From: Formosimonas limnophila
GTDB lineage: Bacteria > Pseudomonadota > Gammaproteobacteria > Burkholderiales > Burkholderiaceae
Reading direction: 5' to 3'
Assembly (NCBI RefSeq): GCF_014652675.1
Contig: NZ_BMZG01000008.1
Location: 32,454 to 96,453 of the forward strand
Length of the DNA stretch: 64,000 nucleotides
Below are positions 19,772 to 28,847 of this stretch, piece after piece. The position numbers and the translations under genes were made by a program. The first letter of the stretch is position 1. The number at the start of each line of letters is the position of its first letter. Below the pieces are notes generated by a model, which had not been told where the DNA came from, did not search any database, and worked only from the letters and a program-made list of their open reading frames with translations.

Positions 19772-20305
19772 TTAGTTCACCAACTTGGTTTTAGACATTT
19801 CCTCAAGCAACTTGGGGGTGTTTTCAATGTACGTTTGAATCTTTTGGGTCAAATTAGGTGATTGAGTTTGCATTTTGTCTGTCATTTTAGTCATGGTTTT
19901 GACACCCACATCAGCTGATTTTTTCATGATGCTTTTTCCAATGTCGGTGCCATAGAAATCAGCCATGGCGGCCAACTCGTCCGCTGTAAACGACTCGATA
20001 TAGACTTCTTTAAACAATTTCTCCATGCCTTGGTCTGACAAAGTATCACCAAACACTTCATTGACAATAAAGGTCACGTATTTTTGAAACTCAGGGCCGC
20101 TGGACATGTTTTTACTTATGCCCATCTGACCCATGATGGCAGGCATAATCTGCTCTTTCATATCAACCATCATCGACTTTAGATTCATACTTTGCTCTAA
20201 ACGCACGTACTGGTTGGCTCGATTTTCTGGTGTATCATCCATCGCTGCAGCATTCAGCGAAAACCCAGCGGCAATCACCAACAGTATAGTTTTTAATGTT
20301 TTCAT
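19772..20305 (-). CDS. DUF2059 family exported protein
   Basis: The 177-residue protein starts with a Sec signal peptide (MKTLKTILLVIAAGFSLNA, cut near AAA-MD) and so is periplasmic. The rest is helical. FLADELAAMADFYGTDIGKSI-type residues near the centre (here FTADELAAMADFYGT) mark DUF2059. The function is unknown. The ATG at 20305 is preferred because GTGAGG seven bases before it is a ribosome site; the in-frame GTG at 20317 lies inside that site. Its promoter region belongs to a segment repeated at 25594-25682. Confidence 0.78.
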   Translation of the reverse strand: MKTLKTILLVIAAGFSLNAAAMDDTPENRANQYVRLEQSMNLKSMMVDMKEQIMPAIMGQMGISKNMSSGPEFQKYVTFIVNEVFGDTLSDQGMEKLFKEVYIESFTADELAAMADFYGTDIGKSIMKKSADVGVKTMTKMTDKMQTQSPNLTQKIQTYIENTPKLLEEMSKTKLVN

Positions 20306-20383
20306 GATTTTCCTCACGTTTTTTGGTGGTAGGCAACCGCCGCATTATCCCACAGCATAGTCGGCTTGTGGCAATCACGCCCA
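20295..20383. repeat. Direct repeat copy A, bordering the cys operon
   Basis: About 89 bases covering the 5' end and upstream region of the DUF2059 gene. They match 25594-25682 in the same orientation. Shared blocks include TCCCACAG, TCGGCTTGTGGC and AATCACGCCCA, along with TTTTCAT at the start-codon end. The two copies lie just outside cysB and sbp respectively. Confidence 0.8.
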
Positions 20384-20391
20384 CATCGTAT

Positions 20392-21327
20392 TTAGGTTTT
20401 TTCTTGAGACGGGTTAACCGATGCTCGCACAGTGCTTTCACTTAAGTTTTGATTACACAACTCAATAAACCTATAGGCAAACCCACGTAAAAAATGCCCT
20501 TGGCGCACGGCAATATAAGTGGTGTTTTCAGCAAATAAATGATTAGAATCAAGTAGCTTTAGACTATTGTCTTTTTCTGTGTTATAGGCCATAGATGCCA
20601 ATATACCGATGCCCAAACCCAACTCAGCATAAGTTTTAATCACATCCGAGTCTAGGGCACTCATGACGATGTCTGGTGTTAAACCAGCTTTTTTGAATGT
20701 TTTATCGACCAAACCACGCCCTGTAAAACCTTCGTGGTAGGTCACGATTGGATATTGCGCAATGGCTTCGAGGGTAAGGGGTTCTATCGTTTGTAACGGA
20801 TGATGATCAGGCACAAGCACCGCATGATGCCAATTGTAATACGGGAATGTCACTATCTCTGGCACGTGCGACACGCCCTCAGTGGCAACGCCAATGTCGG
20901 CACGACCATCGAGCAACATTTGTACAATTTCATCGGGGCTCCCCTGATGCAACTTTAAGTGCACCTTGGGAAAAGCCTGTTTGAATTGCGTCACCACAGA
21001 CGGCAAAGCGTAACGTGACTGCGTGTGTGTTGTTGCTACAGTGAGTTGTCCTTCATCACGACGGGTGTATTGTTCTGCCAGATTCTTGATGTTTTTGGCA
21101 TCAAGCAACATGCGCTCTACAATAACCAACAGCTCTTGCCCAGGCTCAGTCAAGCCGAGTAGACGTTTGCCTTTTCGCACAAATAACTCAACACCCAACT
21201 CATCCTCTAAATCTTTGATGTGTTTGGATACACCCGATTGCGAGGTAAATAACGCATTGGCCACTTCGGTGAGGTTGAAATGGCAGCGCACCGTTTCACG
21301 GACAATCCTCAGTTGTTGAAAATTCAT
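20392..21327 (-). CDS. cysB: LysR-type regulator CysB
   Basis: CysB is the N-acetylserine-responsive activator of sulfur assimilation genes. The 311 residues begin with a LysR winged helix (MNFQQLRIVRETVR, then LFTSQSGVSKHIKDLEDELG). The effector domain has THTQSRYALP and GSPDEIVQMLLDGRADIGVATE, which are characteristic of CysB/Cbl and not of LysR proteins in general. It sits 24 bases after cysA in the same direction, so it may be co-transcribed with the sulfate transporter it would control. Confidence 0.93.
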   Translation of the reverse strand: MNFQQLRIVRETVRCHFNLTEVANALFTSQSGVSKHIKDLEDELGVELFVRKGKRLLGLTEPGQELLVIVERMLLDAKNIKNLAEQYTRRDEGQLTVATTHTQSRYALPSVVTQFKQAFPKVHLKLHQGSPDEIVQMLLDGRADIGVATEGVSHVPEIVTFPYYNWHHAVLVPDHHPLQTIEPLTLEAIAQYPIVTYHEGFTGRGLVDKTFKKAGLTPDIVMSALDSDVIKTYAELGLGIGILASMAYNTEKDNSLKLLDSNHLFAENTTYIAVRQGHFLRGFAYRFIELCNQNLSESTVRASVNPSQEKT

Positions 21328-21351
21328 ACAGCCTCCATGATGTGATGCATA

Positions 21352-22422
21352 TTATTCGACATGTTCAAACACCTTGAGACGTGAGGGTAGCAGAACAACT
21401 TCCTGCCCATCTTGCAACCCCTGTGCCAAAATCTGCTCACGAGTGGTTTCTACTTCAAAATGCTGCCCTGTTGCGCCATTCAAACCATCGAGCTCGACTT
21501 TGGCCGTCACACCAAACGCCAAAACCCGTGACACACGCGCCCGAATCCCTTGCTCATTGGTCAAGTCTGTGACAATTTGCAACTCATGTGGTCGCGCAAA
21601 TGCCACCACCTGCGCACCATGCTCAAACTCATGCGGTTCATGTGGCAAAACTTCCTCACCCACATGCACATTGTCGCCCTCAACACGTCCATGAAACAGG
21701 TTCACCGAACCTAAAAAACCATACACAAATGGTGTCTGTGGATGACGATAAACTTCTTCTGGCGTGCCAATTTGCTCCACATGACCATGATTCATCAGGA
21801 CCACTCTGTCTGCAACCTCCAGTGCTTCCTCCTGGTCGTGCGTGACAAAGATCGACGTGATGTGCAAATCATCGTGCAAACGACGCAACCAGCGGCGCAG
21901 CTCTTTGCGAACTTTCGCATCCAGCGCGCCAAATGGCTCGTCCAATAATAACACGCGCGGCTCAACCGCTAACGCACGCGCTAAAGCAATGCGCTGCCGT
22001 TGGCCACCCGATAGCTGGGTGGGCAAGCGGTCAGCCAGCCAATCAAGCTGCACCAGATTAAGCAACTCATGGACTTTTTCTTTGATTTGCTTTTCAGAGG
22101 CTCGCTCAGCTCTCGGCTTCATGCGCATACCAAAAGCGACGTTGTCAAACACCGTCATGTGGCGAAATAACGCGTAGTGTTGAAAGACAAAACCCACTTG
22201 ACGCTCGCGCACGTGGGTGTCGGATGCATCCTCACCCTCCAACAAAACCTGCCCTGAGTCTGGCGAATCCAAACCTGCAATGATACGCAACAATGTGGTT
22301 TTGCCGCAGCCCGAAGGCCCGAGCAATGCCACCAACTCACCAGTTGGGAAATCGAGAGAAATATCGTCCAAGGCGGTGAATTCGCCGTAACGTTTTTGGA
22401 TGTTTTTAACTTGAATACTCAT
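21352..22422 (-). CDS. cysA: Sulfate/thiosulfate ABC transporter ATP-binding protein CysA
   Basis: The 356-residue ATPase drives sulfate import. Walker [10 protein letters not shown] is near residue 34-42, the signature LSGGQRQR near 135, and Walker [12 protein letters not shown] follows. A C-terminal regulatory TOBE-like domain fills about 240-350 and includes the FARPHEL stretch. It pairs with cysW (18 bases upstream) and cys[17 protein letters not shown] is the Q-loop form typical of CysA. Confidence 0.95.
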   Translation of the reverse strand: MSIQVKNIQKRYGEFTALDDISLDFPTGELVALLGPSGCGKTTLLRIIAGLDSPDSGQVLLEGEDASDTHVRERQVGFVFQHYALFRHMTVFDNVAFGMRMKPRAERASEKQIKEKVHELLNLVQLDWLADRLPTQLSGGQRQRIALARALAVEPRVLLLDEPFGALDAKVRKELRRWLRRLHDDLHITSIFVTHDQEEALEVADRVVLMNHGHVEQIGTPEEVYRHPQTPFVYGFLGSVNLFHGRVEGDNVHVGEEVLPHEPHEFEHGAQVVAFARPHELQIVTDLTNEQGIRARVSRVLAFGVTAKVELDGLNGATGQHFEVETTREQILAQGLQDGQEVVLLPSRLKVFEHVE

Positions 22423-22440
22423 ATTGCACTTTCTAAACGA

Positions 22441-23358
22441 TTAATGGCTCGAAACATGATGGATGGGCGTCGTGATATTTTCCATCGGCACATCGTCACT
22501 GACAGAATGCACACGTGATTCGACATACGTTTTAATCACCAAGGTCAGTAATGCCAACACTGCCAACAATGACGCGACGGCAAAAGCAGCCGCAAAATGG
22601 TACTCTGAGTACAAAATTTCCACATGCAATGGCAACGTATTGGTCTGTCCACGAATATGACCCGACACCACCGACACCGCACCAAATTCGCCCATTGCAC
22701 GCGCATTACACAAAATCACACCGTACAACAGTCCCCACTTGATATTCGGTAAAGTCACATGCCAAAACGTCTGCCAACCGCTGGCGCCGAGCACGATGGC
22801 CGCCTCTTCCTCCTCTTTGCCCTGCGCTTGCATCAATGGAATCAACTCACGCGCCACAAACGGGAAGGTCACAAACACCGTCGCCAAAACAATTCCCGGC
22901 ACCGCAAAAATCACTTTGATGCCATGTGCGATTAACCATGGCCCAAACCAACCCTGTGCGCCAAAAATCAGCACATAAATTAAACCTGCGACCACAGGCG
23001 AGACCGAAAAAGGCAAATCAATCAATGTGGTTAACAAATATTTACCACGAAACTCAAATTTTGCAATCGCCCATGCCGCCGCCACACCAAAAACCAAATT
23101 GAGTGGTACCGAAATCGCCGCAGCCAACAAGGTCAATTTCAATGCAGACAGAGTACCAGCATCAATCAATGCATTGAAATAGACGTCTACGCCTTTGCGC
23201 AACCCTTCAGCAAACACCGCAATCAAGGGCAGCAGTAAAAAGAATGCAAAAAAAGCCAAACCCAAGGTTAAAATCACCCGCCGCACCACAGACGACTCGC
23301 GAGTCGCGGAGCGTTGCTCGTATAGCGTCAAAGAAGGTTTAAATACTGAAGCACTCAT
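22441..23358 (-). CDS. cysW: Sulfate ABC transporter permease CysW
   Basis: One of the two inner-membrane subunits of the sulfate importer. The 305 residues show about six hydrophobic segments and the EAA loop as [41 protein letters not shown] is characteristic of CysW. The ATG overlaps the cysT stop by four bases. Confidence 0.95.
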   Translation of the reverse strand: MSASVFKPSLTLYEQRSATRESSVVRRVILTLGLAFFAFFLLLPLIAVFAEGLRKGVDVYFNALIDAGTLSALKLTLLAAAISVPLNLVFGVAAAWAIAKFEFRGKYLLTTLIDLPFSVSPVVAGLIYVLIFGAQGWFGPWLIAHGIKVIFAVPGIVLATVFVTFPFVARELIPLMQAQGKEEEEAAIVLGASGWQTFWHVTLPNIKWGLLYGVILCNARAMGEFGAVSVVSGHIRGQTNTLPLHVEILYSEYHFAAAFAVASLLAVLALLTLVIKTYVESRVHSVSDDVPMENITTPIHHVSSH

Positions 23359-24197
23359 ACGCGTACCCTCCCCGTCGCACGACTTGCCCGTGCCTGCAAG
23401 CCATTAATCACCAACAACAACACAAAAGAAATCAATAACATCACCAAGGCAATCGCCGTCGCACCGTTGTAATCGTATTGCTCCAACTTACTGATAATCA
23501 TCAAAGGCGTGATTTCTGACACCATCGGAATATTGCCCGCAATAAAAATCACCGAACCATACTCACCCACCGCACGAGCAAAAGCCAAAGCAAACCCTGT
23601 CAACAAAGCAGGCAACAACATGGGCAACGTCACATGACGAAATGTCAACCAACGACTTGCACCCAAACTCGCGGCCGCCTCCTCCAACTCAAGTTCTAAA
23701 TCTTCTAAAATCGGTTGTACCGTGCGCACCACAAACGGCACACCGATAAACACCAATGCAATCAGAATACCCAATGGCGTAAAAGCCACCTTAATGCCCA
23801 AAGGCTCTAAAAATTGCCCAATCCAACCATCTTTTGAGTACAGTGTCGCCAAAGTAATCCCAGTAACCGCGGTCGGCAAAGCAAAAGGCAAATCTACCAA
23901 TGCATCGACAATTTTTTTACCGGGGAACGAATAACGCACCAGAGACCAAGCCAGCATCAAGCCAAATACCATGTTAATCAAAGCGGCAATTAGCGATGCC
24001 CCAAACGACAATTTATAAGTCGCCACCACCCGTGGGTCGGTCACTGTCTGCCAAAAAGGCGTCCAACCCGCACTCGCGGTTTGAATAAATATCGCTGACA
24101 ATGGAATCAAAACAATCAGTGATAAATAGAACACGGTGTACCCCAGAGTCAGCTTAAACCCTGGCAACACCTGTATTTGCTTACGAACTTTACTCAA
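23355..24197 (-). CDS. cysT: Sulfate ABC transporter permease CysT (CysU)
   Basis: The second permease subunit. EAA-type residues are [21 protein letters not shown], with [15 protein letters not shown] nearby, as in CysT. I favour a TTG start at 24197. It has GGAG six bases upstream and places VLPGF at residue 10, as in E. coli CysT, giving 280 residues. The ATG at 24239 would add 14 residues, but GGAG then sits almost on the start codon. Confidence 0.93.
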   Translation of the reverse strand: MSKVRKQIQVLPGFKLTLGYTVFYLSLIVLIPLSAIFIQTASAGWTPFWQTVTDPRVVATYKLSFGASLIAALINMVFGLMLAWSLVRYSFPGKKIVDALVDLPFALPTAVTGITLATLYSKDGWIGQFLEPLGIKVAFTPLGILIALVFIGVPFVVRTVQPILEDLELELEEAAASLGASRWLTFRHVTLPMLLPALLTGFALAFARAVGEYGSVIFIAGNIPMVSEITPLMIISKLEQYDYNGATAIALVMLLISFVLLLVINGLQARASRATGRVRV

Positions 24198-24284
24198 AAT
24201 GTGCTCCAATATAACTGCAGCTCCCAGCTGAAATGACATTCTCCATACACAGGGAGTGCGTTAATTAATAAACAAGTTTTTAAA

Positions 24285-25352
24285 TCAAGGCTTTTTCTCA
24301 GCAGCAGTTGCTGCTTGCCCAGAACCATAGATTTTGTCAAATGTACCGCCGTCGCTGAAGTGAGTCGCTTGCGCTTTATCCCAACCACCAAACTTTTCAT
24401 CAATCGTAAACAACTGAATTTTTGGGAATCGTGCGATATCAGCAGGATCTGCCAACTCAGGCTTGATAGGACGATAAAAATGCTTAGCGGCTAGTTTTTG
24501 TCCGACTGGTGAATACAAATACGCCAAATATGCTTTGGCCAAATCTTCTGTTCCATGCTTTTTCGCGTAACTGTCGACAACCGTGACGGGCGGCTCAGTG
24601 AGAATCGATACAGGCGGTGTCACAATCTCAAACTTGTCGTTACCAAACTCTTTGAGTGTCAGATATGCTTCGTTCTCCCAAGTAATCAACACGTCTCCGA
24701 CACCATTCTTCGCAAATGTCGTTGTGGAACCGCGCGCACCCGAGTCGAGTACAGGCACATTTTTATACAGTTGACTGACGAACTCTGTGACTTTGGCTGG
24801 GTCTTTATTAAATTTATCTTCAGCAAAACCCCATGCAGCAAGGTAATTCCAGCGTGCTCCGCCACTGGTTTTGGGATTGGGTGTAATGACCTGCACGCCT
24901 GTTTTAACCAAGTCATCCCAGTTTGCAATGCCTTTTGGGTTACCTTTGCGCACCACAAATACCATTGTTGAGGTGTAAGGTGAGCTATTGTGCTCCAAGC
25001 GCTGCTGCCAATCAGCCGCAATCAAACCTTTTTTAGCAATACTGTTGATGTCATAGGCCAAAGATTGCGTCGCCACATCTGCCTCTAACCCGTCGATAAT
25101 CGAGCGTGTTTGCTTACCGCCACCACCATGAGATTGCTCAATAGTGACGGTTTCACCTGTTTTTTCTTTCCAGTATTTGGCAAACTCAACGTTGTAGTCT
25201 GCATATAACTCTCGCGTTGGGTCATAAGAGACGTTCAGAATTTTGCGCTCTTTAGCACCTGCGCTTTTTCCACCGTCACTGCCGCCACCGCACGCGACAA
25301 GTGTTGCGGCAGCAGTTATCAAAGCAGTGGTTTTAAGGATTGTAAATGTCAT
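24285..25352 (-). CDS. sbp: Sulfate-binding protein, predicted lipoprotein
   Basis: The extracytoplasmic sulfate receptor for Cys[19 protein letters not shown], then [16 protein letters not shown] and [12 protein letters not shown], are the Sbp/CysP signatures. The ATG at 25352 is preceded by GGAG and begins a signal peptide ending LVAC followed by GGGSDGG, so it looks like a lipoprotein with the cysteine at about residue 21. Many Gram-negative Sbp proteins are soluble and periplasmic instead. It is the first gene of sbp-cysT-cysW-cysA-cysB. Confidence 0.93.
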   Translation of the reverse strand: MTFTILKTTALITAAATLVACGGGSDGGKSAGAKERKILNVSYDPTRELYADYNVEFAKYWKEKTGETVTIEQSHGGGGKQTRSIIDGLEADVATQSLAYDINSIAKKGLIAADWQQRLEHNSSPYTSTMVFVVRKGNPKGIANWDDLVKTGVQVITPNPKTSGGARWNYLAAWGFAEDKFNKDPAKVTEFVSQLYKNVPVLDSGARGSTTTFAKNGVGDVLITWENEAYLTLKEFGNDKFEIVTPPVSILTEPPVTVVDSYAKKHGTEDLAKAYLAYLYSPVGQKLAAKHFYRPIKPELADPADIARFPKIQLFTIDEKFGGWDKAQATHFSDGGTFDKIYGSGQAATAAEKKP

Positions 25353-25548
25353 GGGGTTCTCCAAAAGTTGACTCAGTGACAATATGTCATGAGCGGATTT
25401 TAGAGAGAACGAGTTATAAACAAAACCAATTAAAAATGGATTAGTTATTCATTTTATAGAAATAGCTAAATCAAACCCGTAAGCTGCTATGTTTTGCTAA
25501 CCATGTCCTCAAATCGACTGAAATAGGTTTTTGATTACCCTTAATATC
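25353..25548. other. AT-rich control region upstream of sbp
   Basis: No gene is seen in these 196 bases. The minus strand is AT-rich, with TATAAA and several TTA/TAA half-sites (for example GAATAACT near 25450), as expected for a CysB-activated promoter, but no site can be assigned with confidence. Confidence 0.4.
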
Positions 25549-25604
25549 AATTGAGCCATAGCCCGACAGAAATAATTAATAGCAATTTTTTTAAATATTT
25601 TCAT
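25549..25604 (-). pseudogene. Decayed start of a second DUF2059-type gene
   Basis: An ATG at 25604 on the minus strand opens MKIF. After a one-base shift it reads KKLLLIISVGLWLN, then a stop. This parallels the signal peptide of the DUF2059 protein (MKTLKTILLVIAAGFSLNA), and the upstream DNA is the matching repeat copy. No later part of the gene is seen. It is best read as the leftover 5' end of a duplicated gene. Confidence 0.4.
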
Positions 25605-25682
25605 AATTTTTTTGAGGTTTTGCTAGTAGATAACCGCTGTACTGTCCCACAGTATAATCGGCTTGTGGCACAATCACGCCCA
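25594..25682. repeat. Direct repeat copy B, bordering the cys operon and forming the nudix promoter
   Basis: It matches 20295-20383 in the same orientation, with scattered changes and small indels. It ends at the ATG of the Nudix gene. A TATAAT at 25652-25657 on the plus strand could be the Nudix -10 box; copy A has TCGGCT preceded by GCATAG at the same place. Confidence 0.8.
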
Positions 25683-26248
25683 TGACAGCACACTCACTTT
25701 CACCCACCGTTTTGTTTTGTACCCAATGTGGCACGCGCGTTGAACACATCATTCCACCCGATGACAGCCGAATTCGGGCGGTTTGCCCTGCTTGCCACAC
25801 CATTCATTATGACAATCCCAAAGTGGTGGTTGGAACCATCCCCGTCATGGGCAATCAAGTTTTGCTGTGCCAACGTGCGATTGAACCAGGCTTGGGCTTG
25901 TGGACATTACCTGCTGGTTTTATGGAAAATGGCGAGTCATTGGCGCAAGGTGCGGCACGAGAAACGCTTGAAGAAGCCTGCGCACCCGTTGAGTTGATTG
26001 AGCCTGTTTACAGCCTTGTCGATATTCCACACATTGGCCAGATTCATGTATTTTTCCGCGCCAATTTAATGGGTGAATACGCGGCAGGTGAAGAAACTTT
26101 GGCAGTCAAGCTGTTTGAATTAAACGAGATTCCGTGGGATGAGGTTGCCTTTAACAGCGTTAAAATGGCGCTACACCACTACATTGCTGATGTGGGCACA
26201 GGCGCATTTAAAACCCACCACCACGTGCGTGTCTTGCCCGGCGAATAA
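25682..26248 (+). CDS. Nudix hydrolase with N-terminal zinc ribbon
   Basis: The 188-residue protein has a zinc-ribbon start (CTQC near residue 13 and CPAC near 40). The Nudix box follows: GFMENGESLAQGAARE, then TLEEA, which fits GX5EX7REUXEE. It should hydrolyse a nucleoside diphosphate linked to another moiety, such as an ADP-sugar or NADH. The exact substrate is unknown. It leads the run nudix-aat-bpt-pyrD, with 6 bases to aat. Confidence 0.86.
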   Translation: MTAHSLSPTVLFCTQCGTRVEHIIPPDDSRIRAVCPACHTIHYDNPKVVVGTIPVMGNQVLLCQRAIEPGLGLWTLPAGFMENGESLAQGAARETLEEACAPVELIEPVYSLVDIPHIGQIHVFFRANLMGEYAAGEETLAVKLFELNEIPWDEVAFNSVKMALHHYIADVGTGAFKTHHHVRVLPGE

Positions 26249-26254
26249 ATCGTT

Positions 26255-27019
26255 ATGCCCTCTCGTATTCCCTTTATTTACCATCCCAGCGAGTTCCCGA
26301 CGCATTTGGCCATTTTGAATGACGCGCCACACTTTGAAGATGTCTACGGCATCAGTCTGCACATTGATGCAGCTTGGGTACGCACAGCTTATATGCGCGG
26401 CTTGTTTCCGTGGTATTCAGAGGGACAGCCAGTTTTATGGCACAGCCCCAATCCCCGTATGGTGCTGCCACTTGAGGACTTCAGATGCGCCCACTCGCTT
26501 AAAAAACGTTTAAAGCAATGGGCACGCCAACCCAACTCCCCCATGCGCATCACACTCAACCAAGACTTTGAAGGCGTGATTGACCGCTGCGCCAACACAC
26601 GCCGCGTTGATCAAAGTGGCACATGGATTACCAACGAGCTTAAGGCTGCCTATATTGAGCTACACCGCCGACAAGAAGCCTTAAGCGTTGAAGTCTGGCG
26701 TGATGATGAGCTGGTTGCTGGGCTTTATGGCGTACTGATTGGCAAAATGTTTTTTGGTGAATCCATGTTCACCACCATCACCGATGGATCAAAAGCCGCT
26801 TTGGCGTGCTGGGTGAATGTGCTTGCGTCTGAAGGTGGTCAATTGATTGATTGTCAGCAAGTCACTCAACACCTGACCAATTTGGGCGGAGCGCCCATTT
26901 CACGCGAGGCGTTTTTTGCGGCCAGTAGTCAGCTGATGCAACAACCACCAGTGGATTGGGCTACAATGAGCAACATGAGCAATCTTTTGGATGCCTATAA
27001 AAATCGGGCCACATTGTGA
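26255..27019 (+). CDS. aat: Leucyl/phenylalanyl-tRNA--protein transferase
   Basis: Aat adds Leu or Phe to proteins with N-terminal Arg or Lys, making them ClpS/ClpAP targets. The family core is clear: YMRGLFPWYSEGQPVLWHSP, RMVLPLEDF, and later SVEVWRDDELVAGLYGV and GESMFT. The 254-residue length is normal. Its stop overlaps the bpt start as GTGA. Confidence 0.95.
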   Translation: MPSRIPFIYHPSEFPTHLAILNDAPHFEDVYGISLHIDAAWVRTAYMRGLFPWYSEGQPVLWHSPNPRMVLPLEDFRCAHSLKKRLKQWARQPNSPMRITLNQDFEGVIDRCANTRRVDQSGTWITNELKAAYIELHRRQEALSVEVWRDDELVAGLYGVLIGKMFFGESMFTTITDGSKAALACWVNVLASEGGQLIDCQQVTQHLTNLGGAPISREAFFAASSQLMQQPPVDWATMSNMSNLLDAYKNRATL

Positions 27020-27753
27020 AACGCGACCATCAAAATCTCACTGAGTTACAGCTGTATCAAACCGCAGAGTACCCATGCAGCTACCTGCCAAACACCCGCG
27101 CCACCTCCCAGATGGTAGCACCCATGGATGCCATCAACACGCACAACTACAGTGAGTTGATTCACCACGGGTTTCGCCGCAGTGGATTTTATGTCTATCG
27201 ACCACACTGCCCAAGCTGCCAAGCTTGCCAACCACTGCGCATTGTCGCCAAGGCATTTCAACCGAACCGCAGCCAGCGTCGCGCCGAAAAACGTTGGTCA
27301 CATTTATATACCCAGATTCACGAACTGGAGTTCAATCCAGAACATTTCGCGCTTTATCAACGCTACCAAAAATCCCGTCACCCTGATGGAGACATGGCCA
27401 AGGACGACGCTGCTCAGTATCGTCAATTTTTACTGAAAAGCCATGTTGACAGCTTCTTGGTCGAGTTCCGTGATGAGCAGCGCGCCTTAGTCATGGTCAG
27501 CCTCATTGACCGCGTCGCTGATGGTTTGTCAGCGGTATACACGTTTTATGACACTGACATTGAGTACAGTGGTTTAGGCACGTTCAACATTCTTTGGCAA
27601 ATTCAAATCGCCCAGCGACTGAACCTGCCGTATGTTTACCTCGGTTATTGGATTAAGGACTCATCCAAAATGGCCTACAAAGCAAACTTCTCAGCAGGCC
27701 AAATCCTGATTGATGGCCAATGGCAACCCTTTTTAAAAACGCAGACCCCTTAA
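27016..27753 (+). CDS. bpt: Aspartate/glutamate leucyltransferase (Bpt/Ate family)
   Basis: Bpt transfers Leu to proteins with N-terminal Asp or Glu, a second entry to the bacterial N-degron pathway. The cysteine-rich start ([15 protein letters not shown], then [12 protein letters not shown]) and the end ([20 protein letters not shown]) are diagnostic of the arginyl/leucyl transferase fold. The start is a GTG at 27016 coupled to aat. In bacteria this subfamily uses leucyl-tRNA, so leucyl activity is an inference from family knowledge. Confidence 0.92.
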   Translation: MKRDHQNLTELQLYQTAEYPCSYLPNTRATSQMVAPMDAINTHNYSELIHHGFRRSGFYVYRPHCPSCQACQPLRIVAKAFQPNRSQRRAEKRWSHLYTQIHELEFNPEHFALYQRYQKSRHPDGDMAKDDAAQYRQFLLKSHVDSFLVEFRDEQRALVMVSLIDRVADGLSAVYTFYDTDIEYSGLGTFNILWQIQIAQRLNLPYVYLGYWIKDSSKMAYKANFSAGQILIDGQWQPFLKTQTP

Positions 27754-27757
27754 ATCT

Positions 27758-28795
27758 ATGTACGCACTTCTTCGACCACTGTTGTTCACCCTCGATGCCG
27801 AAAAATCCCACCATTTGGCTTTCTCACTGGCTCACAAAGCATTTAGGCTCGGTTTACTACCTAAGCTAAATCACGTGACTAAACCACACACCGTGATAGG
27901 CTTGACATTTCCCAATCGCGTCGGCTTGGCAGCTGGGTTGGACAAAAATGGGGAACACATAGACGTACTCGCCCAGCTTGGTTTTGGCTTTATCGAAATT
28001 GGCACGGTGACGCCACGCCCACAATCGGGTAACCCGCAGCCGCGCTTGTTTCGACTGCCGCAAGCGAATGCCATCATCAATCGTATGGGTTTCAACAACC
28101 TCGGTGTCGACAACTTGATTGAAAACGTCAAGCGCAGCCAATTTGTCAAGAACGGCGGCATCATCGGCATCAACATCGGCAAAAATGCCGATACACCGAT
28201 TGAACACGCTGTCAAGGACTACCTCATCGGCTTATCTAAAGTCTACGCGCACGCCAGCTACATCGCCGTCAACATCTCATCACCAAACACCAAAAACCTG
28301 CGCGACTTACAAAGCGAAGACGCATTAGACAACCTACTGTCTCAACTCAAAGAATCTCAACTGCAATTGGCCGACAAATACCAAAAATACGTGCCAATGA
28401 CACTAAAAATCGCACCAGATATCGACAGCGAACAACTCACAATCATCGCTGAACTACTCAAAAGGCACAAAATCGATGGTGTCATCGCCACCAACACGAC
28501 GCTCGATAAAGCCAGCGTCACTCACCTACCCCATGGTGACGAGACAGGTGGCTTAAGCGGTACACCCGTGCGCGACAAATCCACACAAATCATCAAAGCC
28601 CTATCGGATGAATTAAGCAGCGAAGTCCCCATCATCGGCGTCGGCGGCATCAGCAGTGGTGCAGATGCACAGGCAAAAATAAACGCAGGAGCTGATTTGA
28701 TACAAGTCTACAGCGGCTTGATTTATCAAGGGCCATCGTTGGTTGGACAGTGTGTCCAAGCACTGACACCTTTAGAACAAAGTCACGGAATTTGA
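27758..28795 (+). CDS. pyrD: Dihydroorotate dehydrogenase (quinone), class 2
   Basis: A membrane-associated FMN enzyme of pyrimidine synthesis that passes electrons to ubiquinone. The 345-residue length and the N-terminal amphipathic stretch mark class 2. Visible motifs are [51 protein letters not shown] residues (here [15 protein letters not shown]) with the catalytic Ser, and GVGGISSG near the end. It follows bpt by four bases. Confidence 0.96.
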   Translation: MYALLRPLLFTLDAEKSHHLAFSLAHKAFRLGLLPKLNHVTKPHTVIGLTFPNRVGLAAGLDKNGEHIDVLAQLGFGFIEIGTVTPRPQSGNPQPRLFRLPQANAIINRMGFNNLGVDNLIENVKRSQFVKNGGIIGINIGKNADTPIEHAVKDYLIGLSKVYAHASYIAVNISSPNTKNLRDLQSEDALDNLLSQLKESQLQLADKYQKYVPMTLKIAPDIDSEQLTIIAELLKRHKIDGVIATNTTLDKASVTHLPHGDETGGLSGTPVRDKSTQIIKALSDELSSEVPIIGVGGISSGADAQAKINAGADLIQVYSGLIYQGPSLVGQCVQALTPLEQSHGI

Positions 28796-28847
28796 AACAA
28801 AACCACCATCATGAACATTAAAGCCAATCTCAGAAAGGGACAAAGAT

